NCBI GenBank assembly: GCA_050699435.1
Contig: JBOHGM010000005.1
Location: forward strand, 28,289 to 92,288
DNA: 64,000 nucleotides
Direction of reading: 5' to 3'
Source of the DNA: GCA-003244245 sp050699435
GTDB taxonomy: Bacteria > Actinomycetota > Actinomycetes > Mycobacteriales > Pseudonocardiaceae
In this document: positions 19,049 through 27,055 of the stretch, in pieces
How positions within the stretch are numbered: the stretch's first letter is position 1
Layout of the letters: every line of letters begins with the position of its first letter
The notes under the pieces: generated by a model
The model's database searches: none
Told to the model about the DNA's origin: nothing
The model's input: the letters and a program-made list of their open reading frames with translations, nothing else
Translations under genes and position numbers: made by a program

Positions 19049-21445
19049 GTGACTGACGTGGCGCAAGCGCTAGATGAAATCAAGATCGGCGGCATGGGCT
19101 CAAGCCGCAAGCGGGTAGAGGACGACCGCTTCCTCCGCGGCAAGGGCAACTACATCGACGACTTCAAGCTGCCCGGCATGGTGCACATGGAGATTCTCCG
19201 CAGCCCGCTCGCGCACGCGCGGATCACGTCGATCGACACGAGTCGGGCATGGCAGATTCCCGGCGTGCACATGGTGCTCACCGGTGAGATGGCCGCCCAG
19301 CACAACCTCGCCTGGATGCCGACGCTCTCCTACGACACCCAGGCGGTGCTCGCCACCGACAAGGTGCGCTTCCAGGGCCAGGAGATCGCCTGTGTGGTCG
19401 CCGACGACCCCTACATCGCCAAGGACGGGTGTGAGGCGATCGAGATCCAGTACGAACCGCTTCCCGCCATCGTCAACCCCTATCAGGCGCTGGAGGCAGA
19501 AGCGCCGCTGATCCGGGACGACAAAGAGGGGCAGACCGACAACATCTGCTACCGCTGGGAGGTAGGTGACAAGGAAGGCACTGAGCGCGCGTTCGCCCAG
19601 GCGGACTTTGTCTCGAAGCTAGAGATGCACTACCCGCGGTCGCACCCCTCGCCGATCGAGTGCTGCGGGTCGATCGCGGACTACAACCCGGCCACTACCA
19701 AGCTCACCGTCTACATGACGACGCAGGCCCCGCACATCATCCGGGCTGCGGTGGCTCTCGTGGCCGAATTGCCCGAGCACATGATCCGGGTCATCTCACC
19801 CGACATCGGTGGCGGGTTCGGCAACAAGGTGCCGGTTTATCCGGGCTATGTGGCGTCGATCCTCTGCTCCATTCTGCTCGCCCGGCCGGTCAAGTGGATT
19901 GAGGACAAGACTGGGAACCTGATTTCTACCGGGTACGCACGCGACATGTACTACAAGGGTGAGCTTGCCCTCCGGAGAGACGGCAAGATCCTTGCCGTGC
20001 GGTATCACTGCGATACCGACAACGGTGCGTTCTTCTCCGATGCTCAGCCCACCAAGTTCAAGATTGGGCTGGTGCACTCCGCGTTCGGTTGCTACGACAT
20101 CCCGTACGGGTACATGACCGCGCAGGGCCACTACACGAATAAGGCGCCCGGCGGTGTGGCCTATCGATGTTCGTTCCGGGTTACCGAAGCGATGTTCTTC
20201 CAAGAACGGGTGATGCGGGCGGCTGCGGCGGACATCGGGATGGACCAAGCCGAGTTCCGTCGGATCAACCTCGTCGAGGATGACCAGTTCCCGTACCGGA
20301 CGCCCTTCGGCTTCTTGCTCGACTCGGGGCAGTACCGGAAGTGTCTGGACGTTGCGTGCGATGCCGTCGGTTATGACGACTTCCTTCGCGAGAAGGAGGA
20401 AGCCCGGGCTCGGGGCCGGCGACTGGGAATCGGCATCTCCACGATGAGTGAGCCGTTGGGTGCCGGCAACAGCCGCGAGTACGACATCATCGGCATCAAG
20501 ATGTTCGACGCGGCTGAGCTACGGGTGCACCCCAGCGGTAAGGCGATCCTGAAGATCGGCTCGAAGACCCAGGGCCAGGGCCACGAGACGACTTTTGCGC
20601 AGATCGTGAGTCACGAGCTGGGCATCCCCGCAGACGACATTCTCGTCCAGCACGGCGATACCGACAACACACCGTTCGGTATGGGTACCTACGCGTCCCG
20701 CAGCACGCCGGTTGCGGGAGCCGCGACGGCTATGGTGGCTCGCAAGGTCCGCGCCAAGGCCAGGAAGCTGGCGGCGCACCTCCTTGAGGTCTCTGAAGAG
20801 GACATCGAGTGGGAGCTTGGTCGCTTCTATGTTCGCGGCGCTCACGACCGGGGCGTGACCATCCAGGAATGCTCGATGGCCGCCTACGGCAACATGCCCG
20901 ATGGTATGGAGCCGGGGTTGGAGAACAACGCGTACTACGACCCGCCCAACATGACGTGGCCGTTCGCGGCGTACATCGTGACGGTCGAGATTGACCCCGA
21001 GACCGGGGTGTGGGACGTGTTGCGGATGGTTGCGGTCGACGACTGCGGGGTGCGGATCAACCCTATGATCGTCGAGGGTCAGATCATGGGTGGAATGACC
21101 GAAGCCTATGCGATGGCGAACATGCAGTTCATCACGTTCGATGCCGAGGGCAACTGCGTCGGATCGAACTATATGGACTACTTGTTGCCAACGGCATGGG
21201 AAACGCCCGGCTTCGAACTACACGAAGTCGTGACGCCGTCACCGCACCACCCGATCGGTGCCAAGGGTATCGGGGAGTGTGCCTGCGTCGGTGGCCCGGC
21301 GGCGTTCGTCAATGCGGTCATTGACGCTCTCGATGATACGGGCGTTCGTAACATCGACATGCCACTGCTGCCGGACCGGGTGTGGGAGGCCCTTCAGTAC
21401 CAGCGTGACGTGTCGGGTATGCCTCCGGTCCGTAGTGACGCCTAG
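19049..21445 (+). CDS. coxL: Aerobic carbon monoxide dehydrogenase, large (Mo-Cu) subunit, form I
   Basis: 798 residues. The form I active-site loop AYRCSFR is present, with Cys374 as the copper-binding cysteine, so this is a true CO dehydrogenase and not a form II or purine hydroxylase. Other Mo-pterin motifs are visible: GGGFGNK, QGQGHETTFAQI and the final GAKGIGECACVGG with its catalytic Glu. It oxidises CO to CO2. GTG 19049 is preceded by AAGGGAGA. Length fits the family. Confidence 0.97.
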   Translation: MTDVAQALDEIKIGGMGSSRKRVEDDRFLRGKGNYIDDFKLPGMVHMEILRSPLAHARITSIDTSRAWQIPGVHMVLTGEMAAQHNLAWMPTLSYDTQAVLATDKVRFQGQEIACVVADDPYIAKDGCEAIEIQYEPLPAIVNPYQALEAEAPLIRDDKEGQTDNICYRWEVGDKEGTERAFAQADFVSKLEMHYPRSHPSPIECCGSIADYNPATTKLTVYMTTQAPHIIRAAVALVAELPEHMIRVISPDIGGGFGNKVPVYPGYVASILCSILLARPVKWIEDKTGNLISTGYARDMYYKGELALRRDGKILAVRYHCDTDNGAFFSDAQPTKFKIGLVHSAFGCYDIPYGYMTAQGHYTNKAPGGVAYRCSFRVTEAMFFQERVMRAAAADIGMDQAEFRRINLVEDDQFPYRTPFGFLLDSGQYRKCLDVACDAVGYDDFLREKEEARARGRRLGIGISTMSEPLGAGNSREYDIIGIKMFDAAELRVHPSGKAILKIGSKTQGQGHETTFAQIVSHELGIPADDILVQHGDTDNTPFGMGTYASRSTPVAGAATAMVARKVRAKARKLAAHLLEVSEEDIEWELGRFYVRGAHDRGVTIQECSMAAYGNMPDGMEPGLENNAYYDPPNMTWPFAAYIVTVEIDPETGVWDVLRMVAVDDCGVRINPMIVEGQIMGGMTEAYAMANMQFITFDAEGNCVGSNYMDYLLPTAWETPGFELHEVVTPSPHHPIGAKGIGECACVGGPAAFVNAVIDALDDTGVRNIDMPLLPDRVWEALQYQRDVSGMPPVRSDA

Positions 21446-21454
21446 ATCAGGTCG

Positions 21455-22450
21455 ATGAGCATGGACGGATGGGACGTCCTCGAGTACGCCCGCGAGCTGT
21501 CGCAGCGGGGCGAGACGTTTGCGCTGGCCACCGTGGTGTGGCGGCGCGGTCCATCCTCGGGGAAGCAAGGCTACCGGGCAGTCGTCACGACCTCGGGGCG
21601 GGTGCACGGCTGGATCGGTGGTGCCTGTGCGGAGCCAATAGTGGTCCGTGAGGCGCGGCACGCCCTCAATGAGGGGGTGCCGCGCCTCATCTTCCTCGGC
21701 ACCCCCGATGAACTCGAGGCTGCGGCGGCCCGGGAGGGCATGTTCTTCCTGCCCATGTCGTGCCAGAGCGAGGGTGCATTGGAGATCTACATCGAGCCTG
21801 TCGAGCCTAAGCCTTATGTCGTCGTGGTCGGCCGGTCTCCGATGGCGGAGACGTTGGTGCAGTTGACACAGGCGATCGGATGGCGGGTCGTGCTCGTCGA
21901 TCCCGATGGCGGTTCTGCGGAGGATCATCCATCGGTGCAGCGGGTCGTCAGCAGGCTCGACCTCACGGAGGCTGGGGTGGACGGGCGTTCGCTCGTCGTC
22001 ATCGCCACCCAGGGTCATCATGACGAGGAAGCTGTGGAGCAGGCATTGCTGGCGGGGCCCGCTTACGTCGGTTTGGTGGGGTCCCGCCAGCGAGGGGCCT
22101 CGGTACTCGGATACCTGGCTGATCGAGGCATTTCCAAAGAAGTAATTGATCACGTTAAGGTGCCTGCTGGTCTCGACCTCGGCAAGGTATCGCACCGCGA
22201 GATCGCGGTAGGGATCTTGGCGGAGCTAGTGAAGCTGAGGGCGGCCGGCGAACTGGCGGCCGGAGAGCCGGTGGCGGCGCCAGCGGCGCAAGAGTGCGTG
22301 GACCCAGTGTGTGGAATGACAGTGGAGGTGGCTTCGGCGCGCCACACGTTCGAGTACGAAGGAACTACGTATTATTTCTGTTGTCCTGGGTGTCGGAAGG
22401 CGTTCGAAAAGGACCCTGCCAGCTTCCTCGAGTCGGCACAACCGTCTTGA
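21455..22450 (+). CDS. XdhC/CoxI-type maturation protein fused to a YHS domain
   Basis: 331 residues. Residues 1-255 form the XdhC/CoxI family: an N-terminal segment (FALATVVWRRGPSSGKQGYRA, GWIGGACAEP) and a Rossmann domain (VVVVGRSPMAETL, YVGLVGSRQRGASVL). These proteins bind and deliver sulfurated Mo cofactor to Mo hydroxylases. Residues about 275-325 are a YHS metal-binding domain (DPVCGMTV, YYFCCPGCRKAF) with four cysteines, suited to copper or another soft metal. The fusion suggests one protein linking cofactor and metal supply to the Mo-Cu site; that is inference. Confidence 0.85.
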   Translation: MSMDGWDVLEYARELSQRGETFALATVVWRRGPSSGKQGYRAVVTTSGRVHGWIGGACAEPIVVREARHALNEGVPRLIFLGTPDELEAAAAREGMFFLPMSCQSEGALEIYIEPVEPKPYVVVVGRSPMAETLVQLTQAIGWRVVLVDPDGGSAEDHPSVQRVVSRLDLTEAGVDGRSLVVIATQGHHDEEAVEQALLAGPAYVGLVGSRQRGASVLGYLADRGISKEVIDHVKVPAGLDLGKVSHREIAVGILAELVKLRAAGELAAGEPVAAPAAQECVDPVCGMTVEVASARHTFEYEGTTYYFCCPGCRKAFEKDPASFLESAQPS

Positions 22451-22505
22451 ATTCTTGAACTGCAACAAACGGACCCACCCCAGCGGTAAGGAGAGCGAGT
22501 AATCG

Positions 22506-23075
22506 ATGCTGATCGAGAATGAGTTCGAGGTAGCTGCGCCGCTTGAGCAGGTGTGGAAGCACCTGCAGGATGTCCCGCGGATAGCCCCGTGCCTCCCCGG
22601 CGCCGAGCTCACCGAGTCCTCCGGCGACGTGTTCAAGGGGCGCGTGACGACCAAGATGGGGCCAGTGTCGCTGCGCTTCTCCGGTACCGCGCAGATCGTG
22701 GAACGCGATGAAGCCAACAAGCGGATCGTGATGAACGCGACCGGTTCCGAGGAAAAGGGTAAGGGCCAGGCGAGCATGTCGGTCACCTCGACGATGGTGC
22801 CGTCGGGCAGCGGAACTCGGGTCAAGGTTTCACAGGATCTCCAACTCTCCGGAGCGGCCGCGCAATTCGGCAGAGGTATGGTCCAGGACGTCACGTCCGT
22901 GATTATGAAGAGCTTCGCAAACTGCATCCAGGACGACATCGGCAGGGCATCTCGGGGTGAGGCGCCAGCACAGCGCCAAGCTGTTCCGGTGAAGGGTTTC
23001 AGCATAGGCGTGCAAGCGTTCATGACAGCTTTGAAGCGGTTCTTCGGCCGGCTCTTCGGTCGGGGCGCCAAGTGA
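22506..23075 (+). CDS. coxG: CoxG, SRPBCC-family CO dehydrogenase accessory protein
   Basis: 189 residues. Residues 1-145 are the SRPBCC fold of the CoxG family (FEVAAPLEQVWKHLQDVP, CLPGAELTE, FKGRVTTKMGPVS, DLQLSGAAAQFGRG). A linker is followed by a C-terminal amphipathic basic helix (about 170-189, FMTALKRFFGRLFGRG) that fits peripheral membrane anchoring. In mycobacteria CoxG is reported to carry menaquinone between membrane and CO dehydrogenase. It sits directly before the small membrane-protein genes. Confidence 0.92.
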   Translation: MLIENEFEVAAPLEQVWKHLQDVPRIAPCLPGAELTESSGDVFKGRVTTKMGPVSLRFSGTAQIVERDEANKRIVMNATGSEEKGKGQASMSVTSTMVPSGSGTRVKVSQDLQLSGAAAQFGRGMVQDVTSVIMKSFANCIQDDIGRASRGEAPAQRQAVPVKGFSIGVQAFMTALKRFFGRLFGRGAK

Positions 23076-23106
23076 CGTCGATTCTCCAGCGAAAGGGAGA
23101 GCGAAC

Positions 23107-23361
23107 ATGATCCTGTGGTGGGTGGGCAACCTTATCCTGCTCTTTGTGGTGCTCCCGATAGTTGTCGTGCTGGTGAACCGGATCGTCACGCCTATCGCAC
23201 GCATCCGGCAGACGGTCGACGACATCTTGGAGAATGGTGTCGAACTGACCGGAAAACTCGATAATGTGGCACCGCTGCTGACCGATACGGACGGCATCGT
23301 GAAAGAGGTGGCCATCGGCGCGACTCGCTACGCGACCGGCGTGGTCAAACTGCTGGGATAA
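23107..23361 (+). CDS. Small single-pass membrane protein 1 of the cox operon
   Basis: 84 residues: one N-terminal membrane helix (about 2-25, WWVGNLILLFVVLPIVVVLV), a short basic turn and a C-terminal amphipathic helix about 30-84 (RQTVDDILENGVELTGKLDNV) like the signalling/linker helices after a HAMP-type turn. GAAAGGGAGA precedes ATG 23107. I recognise no family. It lies 31 bp after coxG, on the same strand. Confidence 0.75.
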   Translation: MILWWVGNLILLFVVLPIVVVLVNRIVTPIARIRQTVDDILENGVELTGKLDNVAPLLTDTDGIVKEVAIGATRYATGVVKLLG

Positions 23362-23414
23362 TCGTAGCGTGAGGCTGCCGAACTGAACTCACAACCGACG
23401 GAAGAGGAGAAGTC

Positions 23415-23642
23415 ATGCCCGCCGCAGCGTGGGTCACCCTGCTGATAGTAGCGCTGATCGTAGCATACCTCGCGATCAATCTGTACCGCGTGATCATGGA
23501 CCTGAAGCACGTCACATGGACACTGGGTGCGATCATCGTGGGTGTTCGAGCGATCGCCTATCAGACGAGAAATGTTTCAGAGGTTATCCCGTCGGTGAAC
23601 GCGAATCTCGCGCCGGTACGCTCCATGGTGGAGCAAGTCTGA
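23415..23642 (+). CDS. Small single-pass membrane protein 2 of the cox operon
   Basis: 75 residues. A membrane helix spans about 5-26 (WVTLLIVALIVAYLAINLYRV), followed by a cytoplasmic amphipathic helix (VRAIAYQTRNVSEVIPSVN). GAAGAGGAGA lies upstream of ATG 23415. The layout is the same as the preceding protein, suggesting descent from a common ancestor or joint assembly. No known family. Confidence 0.75.
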   Translation: MPAAAWVTLLIVALIVAYLAINLYRVIMDLKHVTWTLGAIIVGVRAIAYQTRNVSEVIPSVNANLAPVRSMVEQV

Positions 23643-23700
23643 ACGGGATGCTCGCGACAGCCGAAGCTGTCGCGAGGATGTTGGTGGAAGGAGCAAAGCC

Positions 23701-23889
23701 GTGCACGAGTTCCAATGTGGGCACCAGGAGTGCGGGTCACGCTTTACTGCGTCTGACAAGGACTATCTGATGCGCCAGGTAGCCGAACACCTCCAGGATT
23801 CGCATAAGGTCAACAAGGCTACCGAGACACTCATGACCTATCTTGAGACGACGTGTGTGACGACGACGTCGGGTGATTCTGGCCGATGA
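23701..23889 (+). CDS. DUF1059 family small protein
   Basis: 62 residues from GTG 23701 (GGAAGGAG upstream). The pattern EFQCGHQECGSRF...LMRQVAEHLQDSH has two Cys and two His spaced as in DUF1059, a small zinc-finger-like family often found near redox and stress genes. It is the only soluble member of the small-gene cluster. Function is unknown. Confidence 0.75.
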   Translation: MHEFQCGHQECGSRFTASDKDYLMRQVAEHLQDSHKVNKATETLMTYLETTCVTTTSGDSGR

Positions 23890-23925
23890 CGTCGTGACAA
23901 CCGCTACCGAAAGGAGGGCCGCGGG

Positions 23926-24207
23926 ATGACGATGCTGCTTGCGGAGCATGCTCCCGGGGAGCCACATCTGTTCGGCTGGAACTTGGGCTTCATTATTGCC
24001 ATCGTGGTGATTTCGACTGTGGTGGCTCTGGTCGCTCCGATTCTGGTCCTTGCGGGTCGGATCGGCCGCCAGGCTCCCATGATCAACGAAGCTCTTGAAC
24101 AGGCATATCGGAACACGCTTGCGCTCAAGGATCTGCGGAGCACCATTGACCATGCTACGGTCATTGTCGCAGGGCTGGAACGCGGACGTGCACGGCTAGG
24201 GGGTTGA
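23926..24207 (+). CDS. Small single-pass membrane protein 3 of the cox operon
   Basis: 93 residues. A short periplasmic N-terminus carries EHAPGEPHLFGW, a membrane helix spans about 20-45 (IIAIVVISTVVALVAPILVL), and a cytoplasmic helix follows (INEALEQAYRNTLALKDLR). AAAGGAGGG precedes ATG 23926. The predicted topology matches the flanking genes. No family recognised. Confidence 0.75.
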   Translation: MTMLLAEHAPGEPHLFGWNLGFIIAIVVISTVVALVAPILVLAGRIGRQAPMINEALEQAYRNTLALKDLRSTIDHATVIVAGLERGRARLGG

Positions 24208-24209
24208 CG

Positions 24210-24518
24210 ATGCCGGGATACACGCCAGAAGAAATTGTTTACTGGTGGGTCGCGATCGGTGTCGGCTTCGTCGTCGTGCTCGTCGTGATTCTTTTGCTCA
24301 GCGTTCTGATCTCGATGGTCAAGATCATCGATCGCGGAGTGGTCAACGTTCGGGACACCCTACGGGCAATCACCGGTAATACGGCGAACACCCCGCTTAT
24401 TCCACAGACCGCCGACGGGGTCGATGCCGTTCTGGCCGAGGGCCTTCAGCACCACCTTTTCCTGACACGTGTGCTGACCGGTGCGGGCCTTCCGCCGGTC
24501 GGGAAGGTGCAGCAATGA
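24210..24518 (+). CDS. Small single-pass membrane protein 4 of the cox operon
   Basis: 102 residues from ATG 24210, with AGGGGG at 24197-24203; a TTG at 24204 is less likely. A membrane helix spans about 12-36, followed by a cytoplasmic helix (ISMVKIIDRGVVNVRDTLRAI) and a C-terminal part ending in LFLTRVLTGAGLPP. Its stop overlaps the next start (ATGA), so the two are coupled. No family recognised. Confidence 0.75.
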   Translation: MPGYTPEEIVYWWVAIGVGFVVVLVVILLLSVLISMVKIIDRGVVNVRDTLRAITGNTANTPLIPQTADGVDAVLAEGLQHHLFLTRVLTGAGLPPVGKVQQ

Positions 24519-24877
24519 GCCTTATCTTCATGTCGGTCCTCGTGATCGGCCTACTCGTCGGCGTACTGGCGATCTATCTCTTCTGGGTCGGCATGCTGCT
24601 CCACAACATCGCGGACAATCTCGATGACTGCCTGGGAAGTGTGAAGACGATTCTCGGTCACGCCCAGGTGATCGTTCCGGCGATCGAGCACATCAACCGG
24701 ACCGGTGGGGTCGTCGCTGGTGCTCTTCCGCTGCTGTACGGTGGTGCAGAGCGCATCGCCGCTAAGCTCGCGCCAGCGCCTCCTGTTCCGGTGAACGGGC
24801 ACAGCAACGTGCCGGCCTCGGGACGTCGGCGTTCGCGGCTCATGGACACGGTGGGGTTCCGTCCGTCTCAGCACTGA
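24515..24877 (+). CDS. Small single-pass membrane protein 5 of the cox operon
   Basis: 120 residues. A membrane helix spans about 3-28 (SVLVIGLLVGVLAIYLFWVG), followed by an amphipathic helix (NIADNLDDCLGSVKTILGH), a segment IVPAIEHINRTGGVVAGALPLLYGGAERI and a basic Pro-rich tail. The ATGA overlap with the previous gene couples their translation. Last gene of the operon; the terminator begins 7 bp after its stop. Confidence 0.75.
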   Translation: MSLIFMSVLVIGLLVGVLAIYLFWVGMLLHNIADNLDDCLGSVKTILGHAQVIVPAIEHINRTGGVVAGALPLLYGGAERIAAKLAPAPPVPVNGHSNVPASGRRRSRLMDTVGFRPSQH

Positions 24878-24883
24878 GGGACG

Positions 24884-24917
24884 AAAGGACCCGACTCCCC
24901 GGGAGTCGGGTCCTTTT
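24884..24917 (+). terminator. Intrinsic terminator of the cox operon
   Basis: AAAGGACCCGACTCCC (24884-24899) pairs with GGGAGTCGGGTCCTTT (24901-24916); the GGGTCC arm is followed by a run of six T. The stem is also flanked by A residues on the other strand, so it can serve the convergent minus-strand genes as well. Confidence 0.95.
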
Positions 24918-24920
24918 TTC

Positions 24921-24965
24921 GTGTCGCTATCAACCTGCGGTTCGCGTCGTTATCAACCTGCGGTC
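24921..24965. repeat. 2 x ~23 bp direct repeat after the cox terminator
   Basis: GTGTCGCTATCAACCTGCGG and GCGTCGTTATCAACCTGCGG follow each other directly between the terminator and the convergent gene. Confidence 0.85.
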
Positions 24966-24983
24966 GGGGCTGAACTCAGTCGA

Positions 24984-25424
24984 CTAAAGCGGCTCCTCAT
25001 CGGGCCCGCGCGGTGCGAGCGGACCGGTCAGCTCTGAGCTGTACTCGCCGATCCACTCGTCCTTCCACGCCTTGTCGTACTTCTGCTCATTGCAGTGTGG
25101 CTCGTAGATGGCTGTCAGCTCGTTTGCGATCATCTCACGGTGCGATCGAGCCCATCCGACGACCTCGTAGGTGGCAATGTGGAGCTTCCACTTCGAGCCG
25201 GCGCGCTCGATCCAGCGGTTCGCCATCGGGTGCTTGAACGGGAAGCCAGCCTCGGCGAGGTCGTCCTCGTGTCCGACGTAGATGACGGCGTACCGGTCCG
25301 GTTTGGTCTCGGGATCCGGTTTGTACATGATGACGAAGACTGCGGGCCTGCTAGGCGGAGTCCAACCACCGAGGAGCCGCGGCCCCTCAAACGAGTAGCC
25401 GGCTAGCGATCCGAGGCGAATCAT
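24984..25424 (-). CDS. Hypothetical protein, last of the coxDE-side genes
   Basis: 146 residues, soluble, aromatic-rich. A central region (FVIMYKPD, DRYAVIYVGHEDDL, WKLHIATYEVVG, HREMIANELT) recalls the YIG-type beta-strand layout of GIY-YIG-like folds, but the catalytic pattern is not convincing. No confident family. It is the last gene of the minus-strand run converging on the cox operon. Confidence 0.6.
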   Translation of the reverse strand: MIRLGSLAGYSFEGPRLLGGWTPPSRPAVFVIMYKPDPETKPDRYAVIYVGHEDDLAEAGFPFKHPMANRWIERAGSKWKLHIATYEVVGWARSHREMIANELTAIYEPHCNEQKYDKAWKDEWIGEYSSELTGPLAPRGPDEEPL

Positions 25425-25515
25425 GTCCGGGCCTCAGCATCCATGGGACTTCCTCATGTCATGGGGGTTCTCGCTAGTATAGACGGTCGCTGAGCTGAAC
25501 GCCCCCCTGTAACGT

Positions 25516-25595
25516 CGTCACTGGGTCACATCGTCACTGGGTCACATCGTCACTGGGTCACATCGTCACTGGGTCACATCGTCACTGGGTCACGT
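25516..25595. repeat. 5 x 16 bp tandem repeat containing a stop codon
   Basis: CGTCACTGGGTCACAT is repeated at 25516, 25532, 25548, 25564 and 25580 (last unit diverges at its end). The TCA at 25590-25592 in the last unit is the stop codon of the minus-strand gene next to it. Every unit carries two TGA triplets on that strand. Confidence 0.95.
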
Positions 25596-25883
25596 CTCGA
25601 TCCCCGCTGCGTCCTCGTCTTCGCTGATCGCCTCTGCTCGCACGATCGGGAACACTGGGAGGCCCGCCTTCGCGACTGCGTTGGCAAACGTCTCCTTGCC
25701 CTTCTCGATCGCGCTCTCCCGATCATCGGCGAACACGACTACCTGCGCGCCGTAGCGGTTTGTGCCGATCCCGGTGGCGATGCCACTGTGCGTGGCGACC
25801 GCATCCGCCAGTTCGACCACTTCCTCCGGCTTCATGATGCGGTCGCCCTCGGCCTCGATTCCGACGCTCCACCTGATCAACAT
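25590..25883 (-). CDS. Hypothetical protein downstream of coxE
   Basis: 97 residues, acidic (MKPEEVVELADAVATHSG, QVVVFADDRESAIEKGKE, PVFPIVRAEAISEDE). It looks like a compact alpha/beta protein. ATG 25883 is 14 bp after the coxE stop on the same strand, so it is co-transcribed. No family recognised. Its stop lies in the 16-bp tandem repeat. Confidence 0.65.
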   Translation of the reverse strand: MLIRWSVGIEAEGDRIMKPEEVVELADAVATHSGIATGIGTNRYGAQVVVFADDRESAIEKGKETFANAVAKAGLPVFPIVRAEAISEDEDAAGIET

Positions 25884-25897
25884 GCGGTATAACCTCT

Positions 25898-27028
25898 CTA
25901 GCCGAGCTTCGGGAGCAGTTCGGCGAGTTCTTCAAGGCTGCTCAGATCGTGACCGGACAGGAGCTCGTCGATATGCGGTTCGGCCACCATCATGCCTACG
26001 GTCTGGGGACGGTAGTTTGTGTTGTCGCCCTTGTGCGGGTTCATCCACACTATCTTGTAGCACAGCCGCGAGAGCCGTTCCATGGCGGAGGAAAGGACTT
26101 CGGGGTCACCCCGGTCGAGGCCATCGGAGCAGATGACGACCACACCGCCCCGGCACATGCCCCTTCGACCCCACTTGTGTACGAATCGGTCCAGCGAGTC
26201 GCCGATGCGGGTTCCACCCTCCCAGTCAACCACAAGCTTCGCGGCCCGCTCCAGGGCTTCGTCTGGTTTGCGGGTCTGCAGGGGCTTGGTGACGCAGGTC
26301 AGCCGGGTGCCAAAGCAGAAGACTTCGACCTTCTGAGTCGCGCGTTTAGCCGTGTACGCGAACTGGAGCAGTGCGCGAGAGTAGTCCGCCATCGATCCCG
26401 AGACATCAAGGATGAGGATGAGCGGACGCATGCGCACGCGCCGCTCCCGCCAGTACAGGTGGACCATCTCGCCATGCGTGCGCAATGATTGGCGGATCGT
26501 CCTGCGCATGTCGGGTCGGCGTCCGGCCCTCGCAGTAGTGGTGCGACGAGTGCGGCGCTTGGGAGGTGTCAGCTTGATGCGGGCCATAATGCGCCGCAGC
26601 GCTTCCAGCTCTTCTTTGGTGCAGTTCTCGAACGACCTGTGCTTGAGCGTCTCGATGTTCGAGGCCATCAGCCCAAGGAGTGCTTCTTCCTCCTGCTCCT
26701 TGCCCCCCGGTTCCGTGGAGGGGATCTCGAAGGCTGCCTCAGCCTCAGCGGCAGACTGCGCCTTGATCTTCAGCAGTTCCTGCATGGGATTGTCGGCGCC
26801 AAGGAAGAAGGTCCGGAACACCTCGTCGTAGACGACGATGTCCTCACGCCTGCTGACGAGGGTGGTCCGCCCGGCCCAGTACAGGTCCACCAGGTCCGTA
26901 GGGTCGAGCGGAGCCATCGCCTTGCAATAGGTGAGGATATCATCCGAACCGATTGCCAGCCCCTTCTCCCGCAGTGCCCGTCCAAAGCTGACGAGCACTG
27001 ATACGAACCCCTGGTTATCGCGTGACAT
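25898..27028 (-). CDS. coxE: CoxE, VWA-domain CO dehydrogenase maturation protein
   Basis: 376 residues of the VWA/CoxE family. The N-terminal helical part includes FGRALREKGLAIGSDD. The VWA domain has the MIDAS motif LDVSGSMADYS, then TRIGDSLDRFV and CSDGLDRGDPEVL. CoxE works with the CoxD ATPase in inserting the copper-sulfur moiety into the Mo site of CoxL, as known from Oligotropha. It begins 27 bp after the coxD stop. Confidence 0.92.
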   Translation of the reverse strand: MSRDNQGFVSVLVSFGRALREKGLAIGSDDILTYCKAMAPLDPTDLVDLYWAGRTTLVSRREDIVVYDEVFRTFFLGADNPMQELLKIKAQSAAEAEAAFEIPSTEPGGKEQEEEALLGLMASNIETLKHRSFENCTKEELEALRRIMARIKLTPPKRRTRRTTTARAGRRPDMRRTIRQSLRTHGEMVHLYWRERRVRMRPLILILDVSGSMADYSRALLQFAYTAKRATQKVEVFCFGTRLTCVTKPLQTRKPDEALERAAKLVVDWEGGTRIGDSLDRFVHKWGRRGMCRGGVVVICSDGLDRGDPEVLSSAMERLSRLCYKIVWMNPHKGDNTNYRPQTVGMMVAEPHIDELLSGHDLSSLEELAELLPKLG

Positions 27029-27055
27029 CAGTACGAGACAAATCCGTGCGGCGTC

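Noticed and set aside
24204..24209. TTG start for small membrane protein 4
   Set aside because: ATG 24210 is better spaced from AGGGGG and is the stronger start codon.
25516..25595. Possible CRISPR array in the 16-bp repeat block
   Set aside because: Units are directly tandem with no spacers, too short, and no cas genes are near.
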